The notes: generated by a model from the sequence alone, not told the origin. Positions 31,069 through 40,528 are shown, numbered from the stretch's first letter. The stretch: DNA of 42,688 nt from Paradesertivirga sp965650335 (GCA_965650335.1 CBFGOI010000028.1:1-42688), one strand, 5' to 3'. Program-made: numbers and translations.

Positions 31069-31125
31069 AAAAATCATCGCATGAACGCAGACAGGGTCTT
31101 GAACCGCGCTTCGTAAACATGCTAT

Positions 31126-32196
31126 TCAAAACAAGCCCATCTGCTTTCCTCCAGCAGGCATAAAATGACTAAAATCTAAATCCGGCATAGATCTGCCGGA
31201 TAAAAACCTGTTTACCGAAATCTTAAAAAGTTGGTGAATGCTTTCAGCAATTTTTCCATCTCCCCGCATTCTCCTTCCCCAATTACTATCGTTTAATTTC
31301 CCCCCATGGCATTCAGCAATAGCATGTAGAACTTTTTCTGCCCTGTCGGGATAAGCCTTATAAATCCAATCGGTGAAGATTTCAGCGATAGAACCATTCA
31401 GCCTTATTAAAGTAAATATCGCTGCAAGCGCTCCGGCATCCGCTGCAGCGCTAATTAAAGAAGGCATTTCATCACTGTTCAGGCCTGGAACAATCGGCGC
31501 TACCATTAACCTGACGGGAATATTTGCTGAGGAGAGTTTATTCATAACCATCAAGCGGCTTTTTGCAGTCACGGTTCGTGGTTCCATTTTCTGCCTCAGG
31601 CTTTCATTTAATGAATTTATTGTGATAGTAACATGCGCCAGATTCAGTTTTGACAATTCCTGCAATAGGTCCATATCTCTGACAATCAGATTGTTTTTAC
31701 TAATGATGCTGACGGGATGTTTATATTTCAGGAAAACCTCGAGAAGAGACCGGGTTATTTTGAGCTTACGTTCAATGGGCTGATAACAATCGGTATTGCC
31801 GGATAGCATGATTGTTTGCGGCTGATAATTCTTCTTATTAAAAAACTTTTCTAGTAATTCGGCCGCGTTCCGCTTAACTATTATCTTGCGCTCAAAGTCC
31901 AAGCCAGCGCTAAATCCCCAGTATTCGTGGGCATTTCGGGCATAACAATACAAACATCCATGTTCACATCCCTGATAAGGATTTATGGATTGCATAAAAG
32001 ACAGGTCGGGGCTATCCGAAATGCTTACAATTGTTTTAGGAAACTCTTCAAGAATCTGAGTGTTTACATTTTCATGCATCTCTTCATCCAGGGCCTCAAT
32101 ATGTTCAGCTACATATTTATTTTTTTGAAATTTATTATGGGTGTTTACCTGAGCACCCCGCCCCTTAAAATACTCACTATTCTGTTCAAACGGCAT
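31126..32196 (-). CDS. PA0069/SplB-like radical SAM protein
   Basis: The frame extends to 32223, but the ATG at 32196 gives MPFEQNSEYFKGRGAQVNTH, the normal start of this family (356 residues), and a TATTTTTG box occupies the bases just before it. The cluster motif is NPYQGCEHGCLYCYARNAHE with Cys77, Cys81 and Cys84 (CxxxCxxC). Later stretches are IMLSGNTDCYQPIE, VSIISKNNLIVRDMDLL, VTITINSLNESLRQKMEPRT and RLMVAPIVPGLN. These match the PA0069 family related to spore photoproduct lyase; the substrate is unknown. No other gene appears to share its transcript. Confidence 0.92.
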   Translation of the reverse strand: MPFEQNSEYFKGRGAQVNTHNKFQKNKYVAEHIEALDEEMHENVNTQILEEFPKTIVSISDSPDLSFMQSINPYQGCEHGCLYCYARNAHEYWGFSAGLDFERKIIVKRNAAELLEKFFNKKNYQPQTIMLSGNTDCYQPIERKLKITRSLLEVFLKYKHPVSIISKNNLIVRDMDLLQELSKLNLAHVTITINSLNESLRQKMEPRTVTAKSRLMVMNKLSSANIPVRLMVAPIVPGLNSDEMPSLISAAADAGALAAIFTLIRLNGSIAEIFTDWIYKAYPDRAEKVLHAIAECHGGKLNDSNWGRRMRGDGKIAESIHQLFKISVNRFLSGRSMPDLDFSHFMPAGGKQMGLF

Positions 32197-32199
32197 GAA

Positions 32200-32207
32200 C
32201 AAAAATA
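32200..32207 (-). promoter_or_regulatory. TATTTTTG box just before the radical SAM ATG
   Basis: On the minus strand TATTTTTG-TTC-ATG fits TAnnTTTG exactly but leaves only three bases before the ATG, so transcription would start within or after this codon if the box is used. It may therefore be fortuitous. Confidence 0.25.
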
Positions 32208-32324
32208 CTAAATTATTTAGCATTTAAAAGTGGTGGGCTAATATTTTCTGTCAAAGAAGGCCTTGTGGAGGATGTAGTAACCAGTTAAAGTTTTAATTTA
32301 ATCAAAATACTTACTATCCTATAC

Positions 32325-33077
32325 CTAATACCACTTAAGTAGTCTTACATCAATCATTTTGTTAGCTGAAATTACCATCCTTTTAAATTCTTGGACATCA
32401 CTTAAGCCATCTTTTCCTCGATAGTGATAAGGATAAACTATTTTAGGTTTAAAAGCCAGAACGGCACCTGCCGCCTGCTTAATGTCCATGGTGTAAGGGA
32501 GGTTCATACAGACAAAGGCGACATCAATATTTTTAAGGTTACGCATCTCGGGAATATCCTCAGTATCGCCGGATATATATATTCTCTTATTACCTGCCTC
32601 GATAAGATATCCGTTACCGCGCCCTTTTGTGTGCATAGACGAGGGGCTTTCGGGTAGATTGTACATAGGTATGGCTGTTATTATCAGCTTAGAGACGTTA
32701 GTCTTTTCAAAATTTCTAAGAACCATTAGATTTTTCCTGATCGAAGCCGGTAACAGTTCGGCGACAGCCTTGGGCACAATTAACTTGGTGCTTGAACTGC
32801 ATACAGATTTTAAAGTTGCAGAATCTAAGTGATCGCCATGTATATCTGTTATAAGAATTATATCGGGTTTTTTAAAATTTTTAAAGGCCCGCGCACCACC
32901 TGTTGGGTCGACGTAAATAGTGAGATTATTCCAGCTTGCAACAAACGTGGCATGTTTCACTGGATATATCAATAAAGGGCCCTTACTGGTTTGAACTTTG
33001 TCACTGGTTTGGGTCTGCGCAATTAATCCCGAACCAGCAAAGCAAGTAAGGAATAACACAACTAGCTTAATTTTCAT
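32325..33077 (-). CDS. Secreted metallo-beta-lactamase-fold hydrolase (UlaG-like)
   Basis: A 250-residue protein with a signal peptide (MKIKLVVLFLTCFAGSGLIA). The fold is shown by YPVKHATFVASWNNLTIYVD (about 38-57), ILITDIHGDHLD (about 74-85), MHTKGRGNGYLIEAGNKRIY, SGDTEDIPEM (about 169-178) and YPYHYRGKDG near the end, the usual order of UlaG-like proteins. The zinc motif reads T-D-x-H-x-D-H, with Asp in place of the first His of THxHxDH, which may mean altered metal binding or simply a subfamily trait. The substrate is unknown. It is divergent from the secreted repeat protein. Confidence 0.88.
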   Translation of the reverse strand: MKIKLVVLFLTCFAGSGLIAQTQTSDKVQTSKGPLLIYPVKHATFVASWNNLTIYVDPTGGARAFKNFKKPDIILITDIHGDHLDSATLKSVCSSSTKLIVPKAVAELLPASIRKNLMVLRNFEKTNVSKLIITAIPMYNLPESPSSMHTKGRGNGYLIEAGNKRIYISGDTEDIPEMRNLKNIDVAFVCMNLPYTMDIKQAAGAVLAFKPKIVYPYHYRGKDGLSDVQEFKRMVISANKMIDVRLLKWY

Positions 33078-33235
33078 TCTAAAGGTTTTCTTAATAACAA
33101 AAATATAAGGAAAAGTTTATCAGAAAAAAGGTACAACTTTTGCAGAAATACACAGTATAAAAGCTTTTTTCTGGTTTTTTAAAAAATATTTAACGACATT
33201 TACCTATAGTTAAAATAGGTGCCATTAAATTATTG

Positions 33236-34909
33236 ATGAAGAGACTCTTACTAATATTTTTTCTCTTCTTACTATTTTCAGATGCTTTGCCCGCAATTGC
33301 GGGGAATATTTCCACGGCGCCTTTAAACGAAACCTCTCAAAATATTCCTTCTTTTCAGGAAATACAAGATAAAGCCGGTAAAACCTTTATTTTCTGGGAA
33401 CAAACATCCACAATAGCGCAAATAAATTCTCATTTTTTCATACAACGAATAAATCATAATGGGGCATCTATTTGGGGAAAAGATGTGGAATTATCTTGCG
33501 ATAGCGATCGAATTCAAAACTCTCACAAGCTAATTGCAGATGACCAGGGAAGTGTAATTATTACATGGGAAGAGCGCACAATTCGAAGTGAAGAAACCAA
33601 TCTTTTTATTCAAAAAATCGATTCATCGGGGAATAAATTATGGGGGACGCAAGGGATATTAATCTCGGATGTGCCCGGATCTCAAATCAGTCCTTTTATT
33701 AGCCCGGATGGAAAAGGTGGTGCATTTATAGTCTGGAGTGATTCAAGAAACGACCTCACTGGCGCAAACTGGGACATCTATGCGCAGCGCATCAACGCAG
33801 AGGGAAAAGCTCTTTGGCAAGAAGGGGGCTTAGCAATAAGCACAGATCTTAGAGACGAATATATCGGCAAAATACTGCCTGCAAATGATGGAGGAATGAC
33901 GATTATTTGGGACATGGTGATTCCCGACATTTCGGGAGCCGCAGAAGGATATGAGTTCTATTTCAGAAAAGTGAACCAGACTGGCGAAGTTGTACATACC
34001 TTTAACAGAGAAAATTTTCTGTCGCTCCCGGTAAGCAATACAAATTACGCTTTGGGTGGGGACATTCTAAGCGATGGAAACAATGGCTTTTTTTTAAGTC
34101 TTGCATTGAATGATCAACAACAAGTGTCTACCAGCCTATATTTACAGCACGTCTTAAGCACAGGCGATTTAGTTTATGCCGGGGCCTTTGGCGAATTAGT
34201 TGATAATGACGTTCAAAATGCAAAGGAAATTAATTTCCAGACAGACACCATAGGCAATCTCAAGGTCACCTGGCTTAAAAAGGCTGACAACTCATCTATA
34301 ATTTATACCCGGCAATTTGACAGTCATGGAAATCTAGATTTCATAGATTCTGAGCCAATTCAAACGGAATTAGTGACCGAATCTCAAAATCATAAATCGA
34401 TCGATACATTACCGGTAGGCAGCGTGGAAGTTTTCTTCACCAAAGCTGATTCAAACCTAAATATCCATTCACAAAACAAAGTGAACAAGAGTACGCTCGC
34501 GAAGCAAATAAGAAAACTCCCTTCTATCACGCGAATGGATCTGAACAAAACGATCGCAGAACCCGAGAAACATGGGAATCAATCGTCAACTTCAGACCCG
34601 CGGCTAGCACAAACCCTTAAATTAACAAATAAAAAGGAAGGTCTGCTACAAGCTGATATGTCAAAGGTTAAATCAGCAGGGACAAATCCTATTTCGATTG
34701 ATCATGGGAAAGAATTATACGCTTCTAGTATTCAACATAAAGCTGCAAAAGCATTAGCTTATGCGCATAAAATGAGCTATTCTAAACCCGTTTCGACGGA
34801 AGGTTTAGTTAGAACCGCAGATATAGCGTATCGGCCTATGACTCTCAGTTGCTTAGACACAGATGATCCGCTTCCTGATCCGCCGCTTCAATTGATCGCT
34901 GTCAATTAA
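33236..34909 (+). CDS. Secreted protein with six ~58-residue repeats, probable beta-propeller
   Basis: A 557-residue protein; an in-frame TTG precedes the ATG at 33236 by one codon. A signal peptide ends near IAGN. Numbered from the TTG, a motif of the type F-I-Q-K-I-D-x-x-G-x-x-x-W recurs at about 69, 125, 183, 243, 303 and 358 (FIQRINHNGASIWG, FIQKIDSSGNKLWG, IYAQRINAEGKALW, and weaker copies), spaced 54-60 residues, each preceded by a G-x-x-x-x-W-x-strand. That is what blades of a propeller look like. The last 180 residues are polar and probably disordered, ending DPLPDPPLQLIAVN. No enzyme motif was seen. The end overlaps the glf stop by 8 nt. Confidence 0.78.
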   Translation: MKRLLLIFFLFLLFSDALPAIAGNISTAPLNETSQNIPSFQEIQDKAGKTFIFWEQTSTIAQINSHFFIQRINHNGASIWGKDVELSCDSDRIQNSHKLIADDQGSVIITWEERTIRSEETNLFIQKIDSSGNKLWGTQGILISDVPGSQISPFISPDGKGGAFIVWSDSRNDLTGANWDIYAQRINAEGKALWQEGGLAISTDLRDEYIGKILPANDGGMTIIWDMVIPDISGAAEGYEFYFRKVNQTGEVVHTFNRENFLSLPVSNTNYALGGDILSDGNNGFFLSLALNDQQQVSTSLYLQHVLSTGDLVYAGAFGELVDNDVQNAKEINFQTDTIGNLKVTWLKKADNSSIIYTRQFDSHGNLDFIDSEPIQTELVTESQNHKSIDTLPVGSVEVFFTKADSNLNIHSQNKVNKSTLAKQIRKLPSITRMDLNKTIAEPEKHGNQSSTSDPRLAQTLKLTNKKEGLLQADMSKVKSAGTNPISIDHGKELYASSIQHKAAKALAYAHKMSYSKPVSTEGLVRTADIAYRPMTLSCLDTDDPLPDPPLQLIAVN

Positions 34910-36035
34910 TTTCAGACTCCAGATACACTCCTAACTCTCTTTTGGCTTTTACCAATGCAGAGCCTATTACCTGATGCATATCGTAATACCGATACTCGGC
35001 CAAACGTCCCCCGAAGATTACATTAGTTTCAGCCTTAGCTAAATCCTGATACTTTTTTACAATTGCGGAATTATTTTCATCATTCACAGGATAATAGGGT
35101 TCCAAACCCTTCGAACCCTGTAAAGGATATTCTTTAGTTATCACTGTTTTAGGCTGGGTTCCGAATTCAAAATGTTTATGTTCGTACACCCGATTGTACG
35201 GTGTTTCGGCATCAGTATAATTAAAAACCGCGTTTCCCTGGTAGTTTTCCTGATCCAAAGTTTCCACTTCAAACCTAAGACTCCGATATTCCAGCTCGCC
35301 GAATTGATAGCCAAAGTATTCGTCAATTTTGCCTGTAAAAACTATTTTATCGGCCAGAGCACCTAAAGCTTCGCGATCTGCAAAGAAATCGGTATTCAAT
35401 CGCACTTCCACTCCTTTTAATAAGCCCTCTACGATTTTGTTGTAGCCACCAACGGGGATTCCCTGATACTTGTCGTTAAAATAATTATTATCATAAGTAA
35501 AACGAACCGGAAGGCGTTTTATAATAAAGGCAGGTAATTCAGTAGCTTTCCTTCCCCACTGTTTCTCTGTATAGTGCTTAATCAGCTTTTCATAAATATC
35601 CGGGCCAACGAGTTTCAGAGCCTGCTCTTCCATATTTTTAGGTTCGGCAATGCCTAAATATTCAATTTGCTCCGCGATTTTCTGCTTAGCCTCCTCAGGA
35701 GTTTTTGTTCCCCATAGACGATAAAAAGTATTCATATTAAAAGGAAGATTATATAACTCTCCTTTGTAATTAGCGACCGGCGAATTGGTATAGCGGTTAA
35801 ATTCGGTGAATTGGTTTACGTAATCCCAGATCTCTTTATCATTCGTGTGAAAAATGTGGGCACCATACCAATGCACGTTTATCCCCTCCATTTCTTTACA
35901 GTAAACGTTGCCGCCGGCATGTTCACGTTTATCAATAACAAGGCATTTCTTTCCGGCTTTGGTTGCCTCATGCGCAAAAACGGCTCCGAATAGTCCGGAG
36001 CCTACAATTAGGTAGTCGTATGTTGTGTCAATCAT
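34902..36035 (-). CDS. glf: UDP-galactopyranose mutase
   Basis: The frame extends to 36098, but the ATG at 36035 gives MIDTTYDYLIVGSGLFGAVF, the normal flavoprotein start (377 residues). The FAD motif is GSGLFGAVFAHE (about 12-23), followed by CLVIDKREHAGGNVYCKEME, WYGAHIFHT (about 56-64) and NYNDAETPYNRVYEHKHF-like NYTDAETPYNRVYEH (near 270). Other family stretches are YTEKQWGRKATELP and FGGRLAEYRYYDMHQVIG near the C-terminus. The enzyme interconverts UDP-galactopyranose and UDP-galactofuranose, so a galactofuranose-containing glycan is likely. It lies at the left end of the glycan locus, 71 bp after a GT2 gene on the same strand. Confidence 0.95.
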   Translation of the reverse strand: MIDTTYDYLIVGSGLFGAVFAHEATKAGKKCLVIDKREHAGGNVYCKEMEGINVHWYGAHIFHTNDKEIWDYVNQFTEFNRYTNSPVANYKGELYNLPFNMNTFYRLWGTKTPEEAKQKIAEQIEYLGIAEPKNMEEQALKLVGPDIYEKLIKHYTEKQWGRKATELPAFIIKRLPVRFTYDNNYFNDKYQGIPVGGYNKIVEGLLKGVEVRLNTDFFADREALGALADKIVFTGKIDEYFGYQFGELEYRSLRFEVETLDQENYQGNAVFNYTDAETPYNRVYEHKHFEFGTQPKTVITKEYPLQGSKGLEPYYPVNDENNSAIVKKYQDLAKAETNVIFGGRLAEYRYYDMHQVIGSALVKAKRELGVYLESEIN

Positions 36036-36105
36036 GCAATTAGTTGTAATTAAGAGAACAGGATTAAAACCTACATTTGATAAATTAGTTTTCAGCAAAC
36101 AGTAA

Positions 36106-37128
36106 TTATAACATCGAGGAAACGAATTCTCTTACAGTTTTTTTAAAAACGCGGCGAAGATGTTTAAAACTCAGTACCGAATAATGATAAAGGTGAGACT
36201 TAAATAATAATAAAAAAGAATTTCTTCCTCCCTTTAATACTAATACCTGAACCCATTTATTAAAGAGAAGCTTCCGAAGTGCATGATGGTTATATCTCTC
36301 AAGAACCTTCGCATTATTAAAGAAACCTTCCAAAAAGCTTTTGTACTCAAATAATTCGAAATCATCCATCTTGCCAGTAAGAAAACTGTGATGCAGGTCA
36401 ACTATCCTTTCATTTGAATGAATTTTAAATCTCGAATGGAAATCGCGTAATATGTTTTTTTCTACTTTCTGTAATCTCCCGATATTTGACAAAGAAATAT
36501 TATTTTCATGTATGCGATATTTAACTAAGATATCGTCCATCATTTCAATCGGATAGCTTTGCGATATTCGCATTGCTAAGTCATAATCTTCTGCAGGATC
36601 ATTTGCATTATAAGACCCCACAACTTTTATAATATCTGTTTTTATCATTACTGCAGAATTAATCAGAAAATTACCGAATATCAATCCCACATTTCTGTCT
36701 CCATTAATAACTGGCGACTCGGAAATGGTTCTTCCTTGACTATCGATATTAAGAGCCCTTCCACTGCATAAAGCTAGGTCCGGATTTTTAATAAAAAAAC
36801 TGTTTTGAATTTCCAACCTATTTGAAACGGCAATATCATCACAATCCAAAATGGCAAAATATTCCCCTAGAGCTTCTTGAACTCCTCTATTCCTTGTAAA
36901 TATCAAGCCTCTATTTTCCTCATTATTCAACAACCGGATTCGCGGATCTTTGTATCGGCTGATTATTTCCCAGCTATTATCTGTTGAACCGTCGTTGATT
37001 ATTAGAAACTCAAAATCTGAAAATGTTTGAGATAGGACGCTATTTATAGCTTGTTCTAAATAACGATTTCCATTATAGACCGCCATAAAAACTGTTATAA
37101 CGGGCTTCTTTCTCATATGCTTATCCAT
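36106..37128 (-). CDS. Family 2 glycosyltransferase
   Basis: A 340-residue GT-A glycosyltransferase. It opens with VITVFMAVYNGNRYLEQAIN (about 9-28), then DFEFLIINDGSTDNSWEIIS, NRGLIFTRNRGVQEALGEYF, and the metal-binding DCDD (about 93-96). Later DPAEDYDLAMRIS (about 180-192) matches the usual E-D-x-x-x-x acceptor-side motif. The C-terminal third is basic and helical, as in membrane-associated GT2 enzymes. The donor sugar cannot be told from sequence; with glf next to it, galactofuranose transfer is possible but not shown. Confidence 0.9.
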   Translation of the reverse strand: MDKHMRKKPVITVFMAVYNGNRYLEQAINSVLSQTFSDFEFLIINDGSTDNSWEIISRYKDPRIRLLNNEENRGLIFTRNRGVQEALGEYFAILDCDDIAVSNRLEIQNSFFIKNPDLALCSGRALNIDSQGRTISESPVINGDRNVGLIFGNFLINSAVMIKTDIIKVVGSYNANDPAEDYDLAMRISQSYPIEMMDDILVKYRIHENNISLSNIGRLQKVEKNILRDFHSRFKIHSNERIVDLHHSFLTGKMDDFELFEYKSFLEGFFNNAKVLERYNHHALRKLLFNKWVQVLVLKGGRNSFLLLFKSHLYHYSVLSFKHLRRVFKKTVREFVSSML

Positions 37129-37320
37129 CTTTTCAATATAAGCCCAGAATAATCAAGCTCTGGCAAATTCATCCATTGTTTAGGCGATATAACTTTTCTT
37201 TACACCAAGGAATATCATTAGAAAAAAATACAAATAAGGGGTCGTTAAATTTGATTACATCTAACTTTAACAAAATAAGACAAATCGCATATATTACCTA
37301 AAAGATTTTTTGTCCATAGT

Positions 37321-37404
37321 TATGTAAGGATAATAAATTTTCCACAAGTCAGATTCCGATTAAGAAGCGAACCACAAGACAATCATAAGCACAATCCTTA
37401 CATA
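37321..37404. repeat. 11-bp perfect inverted repeat with 62-bp spacer
   Basis: TATGTAAGGAT (37321-37331) recurs in reverse complement as ATCCTTACATA (37394-37404). The wide spacing fits two operator half-sites or a looping arrangement better than a hairpin; chance occurrence in AT-rich DNA is not excluded. Confidence 0.4.
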
Positions 37405-37472
37405 TCACAGAGTTAATATATCGTATACAAAGGAAAAGTCTGCTAGAGAATATGTTTCTAGTATTACAATGT

Positions 37473-37480
37473 TATTTTTG
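37473..37480 (+). promoter_or_regulatory. Candidate -7 element (TATTTTTG) for the GT4 gene
   Basis: An exact match to TAnnTTTG, 66 bases before the ATG at 37547. The expected -33 TTTG is not clear. Confidence 0.35.
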
Positions 37481-37546
37481 CGGGTCCAAAATACTACAAA
37501 GAGTAGTTTCTAACTCAAAATTGTTTAAAATTAAGGAGCTTAACTT

Positions 37547-38671
37547 ATGAAGAGAATATTATTTATCACTCCAACTTTCGCCAGAACTGGTTCTGAAATG
37601 GTTTTGTGGTACTTAATTACAAGCTTAAACCCAGAGAAATATAAAGTATTTCTTTTCTCGATTAAAAAGGGAGAACTCATAGAGTGTTTACCTGATAATA
37701 TAGATAAGTCTGTTTCATATAAATATTCAAAAAATTGGTATAAAATAGTATTCCGTATACTACTTAAGCTCTGTGGGGTTAAAAATCTCATCGGATACCA
37801 GCTAAAGCAAATTCAAAAACAATTCAAGGCAGATCTATGGTTTGTTAATACTATTATGATTCCTAACGCACATTTAGCAGCCAGGGACCTTGATGTTAAA
37901 GTTGCCACCTATTTTCATGAGATGGATCATGCTTATGGATTTATTACCGGCAATGAACTTCAAAGAATAATAAACATTTCCTATTGTTGTATCGGATGTG
38001 CAGAGATCGTTGTAAAAAAAATAGCAGAATTAGGCCATAAGAATATTAAACTTCAAAATAGTTTTATAAACGAGAAAATTATAAATGTTGCCAGGCAAAA
38101 TATAGTTTCAATTAAAACTGCTTTGGGCATTGCACCGACAGACTTCGTATGGGTTATCTCGGGGACGGCACAATACATGAAAGGGCTAGACCAAGTTTTA
38201 CCTGTGATCCGATATTTTAAAGACAAACCTGTAAAAATCGTTTGGATTGGAAATCATTCGAATACCGGACTAGAACACTACGTAAGATCTACAGCTGAAA
38301 AGATGAGTGCAGGCAAGCTTATATTTACAGGGCCTCTATCAAATGACTACTATGACTATTTAGCTATGGGCGATGGATTATTAATACTATCTAAAGAGGA
38401 ATGCTTTTCTCTTGTGATGCTCGAAGCTGCCTATTTAGAAATCCCAATAGTTGCCTTTAACTCCGGAATAGTTGAAAGCTTTGTTGAAGATGGAATGGGA
38501 AAAGTGGTAAATGCGATGGATACACTTCAACTATGCAAAGAGATGGAATGGGTGCAGGCTAACAAAAGTTTAATTGACAAAAAAAAGCTAAAAAGTAAAG
38601 CCATAGAATTTACAGTCAACAGACAAATTCCCCTTTTCGAAAAAATATTAGAAGAAATTCTGGAAAATTAA
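37547..38671 (+). CDS. Family 4 glycosyltransferase (GT-B)
   Basis: A 374-residue protein. The N-terminal half starts MKRILFITPTFARTGSEMVL (the G-G-x-E/G-S-E acceptor-side loop of GT4 enzymes) and includes ATYFHEMDHAYGFI. The C-terminal half contains FVWVISGTAQYMKGLDQVLP (about 200-219), KIVWIGNHSN, GKLIFTGPLSNDYYDYLAMG and the donor-binding LLILSKEECFSLVMLEAAYL (about 282-301, E-x7-E pattern). The fold and family are firm and the sugar is unknown. It is the only plus-strand gene within the glycan locus and converges with the ABC exporter 39 bp away. Confidence 0.9.
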   Translation: MKRILFITPTFARTGSEMVLWYLITSLNPEKYKVFLFSIKKGELIECLPDNIDKSVSYKYSKNWYKIVFRILLKLCGVKNLIGYQLKQIQKQFKADLWFVNTIMIPNAHLAARDLDVKVATYFHEMDHAYGFITGNELQRIINISYCCIGCAEIVVKKIAELGHKNIKLQNSFINEKIINVARQNIVSIKTALGIAPTDFVWVISGTAQYMKGLDQVLPVIRYFKDKPVKIVWIGNHSNTGLEHYVRSTAEKMSAGKLIFTGPLSNDYYDYLAMGDGLLILSKEECFSLVMLEAAYLEIPIVAFNSGIVESFVEDGMGKVVNAMDTLQLCKEMEWVQANKSLIDKKKLKSKAIEFTVNRQIPLFEKILEEILEN

Positions 38672-38710
38672 ATACGAGCGACCGAGTCGTTTCCAAAATT
38701 ATATTAAGAA

Positions 38711-40528
38711 TTACTCGAAGGCTTGCATTTCTACTAAGCGCCTATATAATCCATTATGTTGTATCAGCTTAGCATGCGATCCTTCCTCAACTACCTTTCC
38801 TGCTTCCAATACTACAATTTTATCAGCGCCCTGAATTGTACTTAACCTATGCGCAATAATAAGGGTAGTTCTATTTTTCATTAATTTGTTGAGGGCATCT
38901 TGAACCAATTTCTCCGATTCGGTATCTAAAGCCGAGGTTGCTTCATCCAGCAACAATATCGCCGGATTTTTTAATACTGCTCTCGCAATATTAATTCGCT
39001 GTTTCTGACCTCCGGAAAGTTTCATACCCCGATCACCGATATTAGTCTGATAACCATTCTCAGTTTTGAGAATAAAGTCATGGGCATTAGCAATTCTAGC
39101 AGCTGTTTCAACTTGTTCAGCCGTTGCATCAGGCTTACCAAAACAAATATTATTGAAAATGGAATCATTAAAAAGTATTGATTCCTGATTAACAAAGCCA
39201 ATCTGATTCCGAAGGGACGCGGACTGAATATCTTTAATATCAATCCCATCAAACAATACTTTTCCCTCTTGAGGCTCAATAAAGCGCGGGATAAGATCCA
39301 TTAACGTTGATTTCCCTCCTCCGGAAGGCCCAACCAGAGCTACCGTTTTCCCTTTAGGAATATCGAGAGTAATATTATTTAATATCAATTTATCGGAATA
39401 AGAAAAAGACACATTTTCAAAACTTATGCTCTCTTTAAAATCACGAAGAATAACAGCATTTGAAGCGTCGGTAATAAGAGGCGTAGTGTCGATTACTTCT
39501 AATACGCGTTCCCCGGCTGCGATGCCTGAATGAATATTACTAAAAGAATCTGTGATAGCCTTTGCTGGCCGTAATACCTGAGAAAATAGTATGATGTATG
39601 CAATAAACGCCGGAGCATCCAATTTTGATGAGCCTGTTAAAATTAAAGAACCACCATAAAGGACTATTCCTGCAACCATCGAAACGCCTAAAAATTCAGA
39701 TACAGGAGATGCAAGCTGCTGGCGTTTAGCCATAGATTTAGCAAGGCGCGTATAATGCTGATTTTCTGTGAAGAATCTATTTTTTATATATTCAGTGGCG
39801 TTAAAGGCTTTTATTATTTTTATTCCGGTTAAAGCTTCATCTAAAAAGCCGATCATTAATCCCAGCGAACGCTGAGAACTTGCTGCCTGAGCTTTTAATC
39901 TTTTAACAATTCTGGATATCACAAAGCCTGATACCGGAAATATCAACAAGGAATAAAAAGTTAGTTCTGCAGAGATATTGAATAACACGGTTAGATAAAC
40001 GATTAGAGTTACAGGCTCCTTAAAAACTACCTGTAAAGTGCTGGTCACAGAAAATTGGACTACCTGCACATCAGATGATACTTTTGAAATTATATCACCC
40101 TTTCGCTCATTACTAAAATATCCCAGATGCAGATTCATAATATTACTAAAAATTGCATTTCGGAAATTCAACAGTGTATGAGCCCTTAAATCTTCCATAA
40201 CTTTTTGCGAGATATACCTGAAGATATTAGTAAAGAAATTTGCGGCAATAAGGATGGCGCAGACGACTTTTAAGGCATTCCATCTACCATATTGAGAGGT
40301 AAAAATGCTTAAATAATATTTAAAATTACCCATCAGATCCCATTCATCAGGTTTTATCAATATTACATCTTTGGCACTCGCAGGGGCTAATAATGCCTGT
40401 AGCAAAGGTGCCAATAGCGCGAAATTTAAAGTATTAAACAGGACAAATAAGAGAGTAGCAATTATATAGGGGATAGCGAATTTTTCTATAGGTTTCGCAT
40501 AGGATAATAACCTGAAATATGTTTTCAT
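38711..40528 (-). CDS. MsbA-type ABC exporter (TM and ATPase domains fused)
   Basis: The frame extends to 40576, but the ATG at 40528 gives MKTYFRLLSYAKPIEKFAIP, the usual start of the Bacteroidota transporters, with a TATATTTG box six bases before it; the product is then 605 residues. Six membrane helices lie within about 1-330. The ATPase has Walker A GPSGGGKST (400-408), signature LSGGQ (504-508) and Walker B LLLDEAT (525-531). The protein forms homodimers that flip lipids or lipid-linked saccharides. Within the glycan locus it may export a lipid-linked product, but a general MsbA-like lipid A flippase is equally possible. Confidence 0.93.
   Translation of the reverse strand: MKTYFRLLSYAKPIEKFAIPYIIATLLFVLFNTLNFALLAPLLQALLAPASAKDVILIKPDEWDLMGNFKYYLSIFTSQYGRWNALKVVCAILIAANFFTNIFRYISQKVMEDLRAHTLLNFRNAIFSNIMNLHLGYFSNERKGDIISKVSSDVQVVQFSVTSTLQVVFKEPVTLIVYLTVLFNISAELTFYSLLIFPVSGFVISRIVKRLKAQAASSQRSLGLMIGFLDEALTGIKIIKAFNATEYIKNRFFTENQHYTRLAKSMAKRQQLASPVSEFLGVSMVAGIVLYGGSLILTGSSKLDAPAFIAYIILFSQVLRPAKAITDSFSNIHSGIAAGERVLEVIDTTPLITDASNAVILRDFKESISFENVSFSYSDKLILNNITLDIPKGKTVALVGPSGGGKSTLMDLIPRFIEPQEGKVLFDGIDIKDIQSASLRNQIGFVNQESILFNDSIFNNICFGKPDATAEQVETAARIANAHDFILKTENGYQTNIGDRGMKLSGGQKQRINIARAVLKNPAILLLDEATSALDTESEKLVQDALNKLMKNRTTLIIAHRLSTIQGADKIVVLEAGKVVEEGSHAKLIQHNGLYRRLVEMQAFE

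Larger units (their letters stand above)
37129..37546. other. 418-bp AT-rich divergent intergenic region
   Basis: No coding region is supported here. It separates the GT2 gene (minus) from the GT4 gene (plus) and contains an 11-bp inverted repeat and one consensus -7 element, described separately. Confidence 0.6.

Noticed and set aside
31373..31783. Plus-strand frame of 136 codons within the radical SAM gene
   Set aside because: Entirely antisense to a gene with clear CxxxCxxC and family motifs; a chance open frame.
38672..38710. Hairpin between the GT4 gene and the ABC exporter
   Set aside because: Only four base pairs (ACGA/TCGT) around a long loop and no T-run; not convincing as a terminator.
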